This document shows positions 6,622 to 9,790 of a stretch of 9,790 bases of DNA, in pieces; the first letter of the stretch is position 1, and every line of letters begins with the position of its first letter. The DNA is from Opitutia bacterium UBA7876 (GTDB lineage: Bacteria > Verrucomicrobiota > Verrucomicrobiia > Opitutales > Seribacteraceae), in contig DLRY01000033.1 in assembly GCA_002500665.1 (NCBI GenBank), forward strand, positions 1-9,790, in the 5' to 3' direction. Made by a program: the position numbers and the translations under genes. The notes beneath the pieces were generated by a model. That model was not told the DNA's origin. It did no database searches and saw only the letters and a program-made list of their open reading frames with translations.

Positions 6622-8166
6622 TTAGCTGGAAAGTTCAAGGAAATCGAAGTTTGCCTGCAAGCTGCTTCCCGTCAGGTCTTGGCAGGCAAGGGCCACGAAG
6701 GAACCGGTGAAGCCCCAGTGCTCGCCGTGATCGTCGGAAAGGATGGAGGCATCGAGAACGGGGCCTGCCTCCCGGAAGTTTTCGCCGTCTTCGGAAAAGT
6801 GGAATTGCAGGTCTTTGTCCTCAAAGGTTGCACGGAGGAAGAGTTCGCCCGTCGATACCGCAATGATTCCCGAACCGAGGGGGAATGAGGAAACGCCGTC
6901 GTCGCAACTATGGATTTGCAGGCAAAGCCCTTTGTCCTCGTCCATAGAGAGATAGAGGTAGTGAAAGAGATAGGTGTTGTAGTAGGCGGCCAAACCGGCC
7001 ATTTGCTGGAAGCTCTCGGGCTCGAAACTAAGCCTGGTCGTGACCGTCGAGCGCTGGCTGGTCAGCCGCCTGGCCAGCATGGCCTGCTCGAAGTTGGACT
7101 CGAGGGATTCCTTGCCCTCGAGCGTGAGGCGGTTGGGTTTGCGGACGACCGATGAGGAGGGCCCCCTGGGCGTAGCGTAATGGGGAGAGTCGAAGGGTAG
7201 TCGGGACGGTAGCTCGGGGAAGGAATGGGGTTCGAGATCGGGCGCCGGAACCTCCGCTTGGGGCTCGTTCCCTCCGCAGGATAGGTAGAGCCAGTCGTCT
7301 TCCCTCCATTCGACTTTCTGGATGGCGGTTTCCCGGCCCAAGTTGCACCGTCTGGTCCCGGGAATTGTGCGGCCGCACAGATGAGGCATATACCATTCCC
7401 CGCTTGGCGTTTCCACCAGGCTTGCATGCCCTGCCTTCTGGAGGGCCAGATCAGGGTCTCTGGAGGAAGTCAGGATGGGATTCTCGGGGTGAACCTCGTA
7501 GGAGCCCCGAAGCTCACGCGAGCGGGCCAGGGTAACGGCATGCTCGTACTCGGTGCCCCCTTCTGCGGTCAGAAGGTAATAGTAGCCGTTTCTTTTGTAC
7601 AGGTGAGGGCCCTCGGTCAATTGGATGGAGCTGCCCTTGAAGATCAGCTCGGGCTTGCCGACGAGGTTCTTGGCTTGCGGGTCGTACTCCTGCAGTACGA
7701 TGCCGTAAAAGGGATGCTTTTCGGGACGATGGTCCCAGACCATGTTGAGCCAGTACTTCCGACCGTCCTCATCGTGAAAGAGGGAAGGGTCGAACCCGGA
7801 GGAGTTGACGAAGACGGGGTCCGACCAGGGACCCTCGACGGAAGGGGCTGTAATGAGGTAGTTGGGGGTATCCTTGGTGGCAGCCTCGTGCTGGTGGACG
7901 ACCGTGTAGCAAAGATAAAACAGGCCGTCGCAATGGGTGAGGGCAGGGGCCCAAACCCCTCCGGAACTGGGCACTCCTTTCAAATCCAGCAACCTCGTCT
8001 CGTTCAATGCGTGTCCTAGAAGCCTCCAGTTGACCAAGTCCCTGGAATGATGGATTTGAACGCCGGGAAACCATTCGAAGGTGGAGGTGGCGATATAGTA
8101 GTCCTCACCGACCCGGCAGATGGAGGGGTCGGGGTTGAAGCCGGGCAGGATGGGGTTCTTAATCAT
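6622..8166 (-). CDS. GH43 beta-xylosidase-like enzyme (subfamily 11/12 type), probably cytoplasmic
   Basis: A 514-residue glycosidase. The N-terminal five-bladed propeller starts at once with NPILPGFNPDPSICR. Its three acids are visible: base Asp13, pKa-modulating Asp126 in SSGFDPSLF, and acid Glu185 in LTEGPHLYK. The Gly-His-Ala-Ser-Leu-Val segment and NLGRETAIQKVEW are typical of GH43 beta-xylosidases. The C-terminal beta-sandwich (about 320-514; MAGLAAYYNTYLFHY, WGFTGSFVALACQDLTG) is the GH43 C2 domain of XynB-like enzymes. ATG at 8166 was chosen because the domain begins there, a GAAGGA purine run precedes it, and it overlaps the sulfatase TGA as ATGA. The frame stays open to 8394, but that extension has no homology-like content and lies inside the sulfatase gene. 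There is no signal peptide, so it probably cleaves imported oligosaccharides in the cytoplasm. Beta-1,4- and beta-1,3-xylosidase or arabinofuranosidase activity are all possible. Confidence 0.93.
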   Translation of the reverse strand: MIKNPILPGFNPDPSICRVGEDYYIATSTFEWFPGVQIHHSRDLVNWRLLGHALNETRLLDLKGVPSSGGVWAPALTHCDGLFYLCYTVVHQHEAATKDTPNYLITAPSVEGPWSDPVFVNSSGFDPSLFHDEDGRKYWLNMVWDHRPEKHPFYGIVLQEYDPQAKNLVGKPELIFKGSSIQLTEGPHLYKRNGYYYLLTAEGGTEYEHAVTLARSRELRGSYEVHPENPILTSSRDPDLALQKAGHASLVETPSGEWYMPHLCGRTIPGTRRCNLGRETAIQKVEWREDDWLYLSCGGNEPQAEVPAPDLEPHSFPELPSRLPFDSPHYATPRGPSSSVVRKPNRLTLEGKESLESNFEQAMLARRLTSQRSTVTTRLSFEPESFQQMAGLAAYYNTYLFHYLYLSMDEDKGLCLQIHSCDDGVSSFPLGSGIIAVSTGELFLRATFEDKDLQFHFSEDGENFREAGPVLDASILSDDHGEHWGFTGSFVALACQDLTGSSLQANFDFLELSS

Positions 8167-9584
8167 TTTCCTTCTTGGCCAGCCTTTTGGCGGTCGCGCA
8201 GACGATACTGCCTTTGTTTCCATTCCGCCTGCCTTCCTTCCGCCGCCAGTTCGGTCGATCGTCCCTGATCGTTTTGAGAAAGCATCCATTCCTCGAGGGC
8301 GTTGGAGAGAAGGTTTCTCTGGGAATCGTATTTCGTATCCGCGGCGAGGTCGTTCAGGCAGTAAGGGTCCTTGGCGACTTCGAAGAGTTCCCACTTGGGG
8401 CGCTTGGCGAAGCGGCGGGCGAAGAGCTTCTCGGAATGGCCCATTACGCTGGTTTCCTCGGTCAGTCTTCTTGACGTGGGTATGCTGAATTCGTTTTCGG
8501 GGAACAGGTTGAGCACGAGACGGAACTTTTCGTTAACGACCGATCGAATGCCGTAGGGTTGCTTGGCTCCGTTTACCCCAACCGTGGTCTGGAGGCTGTA
8601 GGCAAAATCCTTGTGCCTGTTCTCCTTTCCCTTCAGGACGGATAGAAAGGATCGTCCGTCGAGGGAGTCGGGAATCTCGGCTCCGCCGGCTTCCAGCAGA
8701 GTCGGGACTACGTCGACGTACTCGACGATGGCGTCGGTTTTGGTTCCGGGCTTTACGACTCCCGGCCAGGATGCGACCAAGCCGCTGGCCACCCCGACCT
8801 CGTAGCAGGTCCATTTCCCGAAGGGGTAAGAACTGCCTTGCTCGGAAGCCACCATGACCAGGGTATTCTCTCGAATTTTCAGAACCTCAAGCATCTTCAT
8901 GACTTCTCCGACCTGCCCGTCGAAATAAGTGATCTCGGCCAAGTAGCGGGCGTAGGATTCGCGGTGGTGCTCGAGCTGCTGAGGGGAAAGCTTGGCATCC
9001 TTGTAGGGCGTGGGATCGCCCTTGGTGTAGGGGCCGTGTGGCTCGTTGGAGCAAAGAAAGAGGCAGGTCGGTTTTCCACCTTGCGCAGTTTGCCGGAGCA
9101 TATCGAAGACTTGGGGATACCTCCAGCCGTTCACCGGCTGGACGTCCTGATCGATGGGATCGGCGAATTCCGTGAGGTACTCGAAGGGGAAAACCTGCTT
9201 GGGCTCAATGTGGGTCTTGCCGGCAAGACCCACCCGGTAGCCGGCCTGGGAGAGGTAGTGGGCGATGCTCCGGACGTTCTCGTAGGCCCGGGCGTGGTTG
9301 GGGTAGGCTCCGCTCCTGACCGGATAGAGCCCGGTATAGAGGCAATGCCTGGTCGGCGAGCACATGGAGGCGGCCTGGTAGCAGCGATTGAAGGTTATCC
9401 CGGAGGCGGCCAGCTTGTTGATGTGCGGGGTCTTTGCCGGGCCTCCGTAGAGCTCCAAATCGAGGTAACTGCAGTCATCCGCGAGAAAGAAGAGAATGTT
9501 GGGAGGCGTACGCCGCTCGCCTCCTGCGCTCGCTAGGGTGGCGAAGAGCAGGATGGTAAGGATTAAAGAGGGGAGTGGCTTCAT
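8163..9584 (-). CDS. Exported S1-family sulfatase (arylsulfatase type)
   Basis: A 473-residue secreted sulfatase. It begins with a clear Sec signal peptide: Lys2, a hydrophobic core to about residue 17, and Ala-Ser-Ala ending at residue 20. The core follows: NILFFLADD with metal ligands Asp36 and Asp37; the maturation signature CSPTR with Cys75 as the future formylglycine and Arg79; GLAGKTH with Lys123 and His125; and SNEPHGPY near 179-186. The second metal loop reads VASEQGSSYPFGKW, with Glu248 and Gln249 where most sulfatases have Asp and Asn/His, followed by Lys257. A PTLLEAGG segment and the late DPYCLNDLA motif are normal for the family, as is the length. The C-terminal ~30 residues are charged. 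It is the first gene of the block. Its CSPTR motif differs from the CGASR of the megaenzyme sulfatase, so the two enzymes probably come from different subfamilies and may remove different sulfates. The substrate is unknown. Confidence 0.95.
   Translation of the reverse strand: MKPLPSLILTILLFATLASAGGERRTPPNILFFLADDCSYLDLELYGGPAKTPHINKLAASGITFNRCYQAASMCSPTRHCLYTGLYPVRSGAYPNHARAYENVRSIAHYLSQAGYRVGLAGKTHIEPKQVFPFEYLTEFADPIDQDVQPVNGWRYPQVFDMLRQTAQGGKPTCLFLCSNEPHGPYTKGDPTPYKDAKLSPQQLEHHRESYARYLAEITYFDGQVGEVMKMLEVLKIRENTLVMVASEQGSSYPFGKWTCYEVGVASGLVASWPGVVKPGTKTDAIVEYVDVVPTLLEAGGAEIPDSLDGRSFLSVLKGKENRHKDFAYSLQTTVGVNGAKQPYGIRSVVNEKFRLVLNLFPENEFSIPTSRRLTEETSVMGHSEKLFARRFAKRPKWELFEVAKDPYCLNDLAADTKYDSQRNLLSNALEEWMLSQNDQGRSTELAAEGRQAEWKQRQYRLRDRQKAGQEGK
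8169..8174 (-). promoter_or_regulatory. Shine-Dalgarno-like site for the GH43 gene
   Basis: The minus strand reads GAAGGA within a longer purine run (AAGAAGGAAA), just before the ATG at 8166. The spacing is short. It lies inside the 3' end of the sulfatase gene and decides in favour of the 8166 start over the open upstream frame. It is the only convincing ribosome binding site in the block. Confidence 0.5.
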
Positions 9585-9725
9585 GCTGGCGGGACCCTAA
9601 ATCGGGGTAAAAAAGTAATATTTGGCCACGATCGAATTCTTCTTCAAGCCAATTCGGACAGGGTTGTCTGGCCTGGGGAATGATAAGTTTCGAACATCTT
9701 TCCGACAGGTGATTCAGAAAAGGGT

Positions 9726-9739
9726 AAAAGATATCTTTT
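9726..9739. promoter_or_regulatory. Perfect 14-bp palindrome (AAAAGATATCTTTT), possible operator
   Basis: The sequence reads the same on both strands. It sits about 142 bp upstream of the sulfatase start in the non-coding region. A dimeric regulator could bind it, but it is too short and too AT-rich to assign a family, and some such palindromes arise by chance. Confidence 0.3.
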
Positions 9740-9742
9740 GAG

Positions 9743-9755
9743 CGAAACTTTTTCG
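9743..9755. promoter_or_regulatory. Inverted repeat CGAAA-CTT-TTTCG, possible operator
   Basis: Five-base arms are separated by 3 bp, starting 4 bp after the perfect palindrome. The symmetrical CGAAA/TTTCG arms are in the size range of LacI- or GntR-type half-sites, but no regulator gene is visible in the window. The close pairing of two symmetrical sites in one short intergenic region makes a regulatory role plausible. Confidence 0.28.
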
Positions 9756-9790
9756 TTTTCCGTGGGTTGGTTATGGTATAGAATATAGTT

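Larger units (their letters stand above)
9585..9790. promoter_or_regulatory. Non-coding 5' region upstream of the hydrolase block
   Basis: This 206 bp stretch has no credible gene and is clearly more AT-rich than the coding DNA. It should hold the promoter for the minus-strand block. I see only weak sigma70-like candidates (minus-strand TTGAAG at 9642-9647 with AAATAT at 9618-9623, 18 bp apart), so no exact promoter is called. It contains two inverted repeats, listed separately. The sulfatase ATG has no strong Shine-Dalgarno. Confidence 0.5.

Noticed and set aside
6622..8394. Longer GH43 start at 8394 (590 residues)
   Set aside because: The extra 76 residues are Arg/Pro-rich, unlike any GH43 N-terminus, and overlap the sulfatase coding region by over 200 bp. 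ATG 8166 begins exactly at the domain and has a ribosome site.
8838..9536. 232-codon plus-strand frame
   Set aside because: It is antisense to the secreted sulfatase and shows no domain signature.
1..9790. CRISPR arrays, tRNA/rRNA genes, insertion sequences
   Set aside because: No repeat-spacer pattern, RNA gene motif, transposase or terminal repeats were seen; nearly all the sequence is accounted for by the four genes.

Overview
The window suggests a polysaccharide-degrading bacterium, most plausibly of the Planctomycetota-Verrucomicrobiota-Lentisphaerota-Kiritimatiellota group and probably marine. The clues are two S1 arylsulfatase-family proteins among glycoside hydrolases, weak or absent Shine-Dalgarno sequences, and no SusC/SusD pair within this window. 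This assignment is an inference from gene content; no marker gene is present.

All real genes lie on the minus strand and form one tight, apparently co-transcribed block. In transcription order (right to left) they are: (1) an exported S1 sulfatase, 8163-9584; (2) a GH43 beta-xylosidase-like enzyme without a signal peptide, 6622-8166, overlapping the sulfatase stop through ATGA; (3) a GPH-family (MelB/XynP-like) sugar:cation symporter, 5258-6604, starting 17 bp downstream; (4) a giant reading frame starting at 5251, 6 bp after the transporter stop, that stays open to the left edge of the window.

The giant frame is the main discovery. In one uninterrupted frame of at least 1750 codons it encodes a signal peptide, a GH26 domain resembling beta-1,3-xylanases, a complete GH3 domain with its fibronectin-III-like tail, a Pro/Thr-rich linker, a complete iduronate-2-sulfatase-like S1 sulfatase, an Ala/Pro/Gly linker, and the first ~119 residues of a GH30-like glycosidase that runs off the window. 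Frame continuity was checked at the start, at each catalytic site, at each junction and at the window edge. All fall in the same codon register, with the key catalytic residues of the GH26, GH3 and sulfatase modules intact. I know of no characterised enzyme combining endo-glycanase, exo-glycosidase, sulfatase and a further clan GH-A glycosidase in one chain.

A working model (inference): the megaenzyme and the separate sulfatase act outside the cytoplasm on a sulfated, xylose-containing polysaccharide, for example an algal beta-1,3- or mixed-linkage xylan or another xylose-bearing sulfated glycan. The GPH symporter imports the resulting oligosaccharides, and the cytoplasmic GH43 enzyme cuts them to monosaccharides. 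The right-hand 206 bp (9585-9790) is non-coding and AT-rich. It carries two inverted repeats that could be regulator sites for the block.
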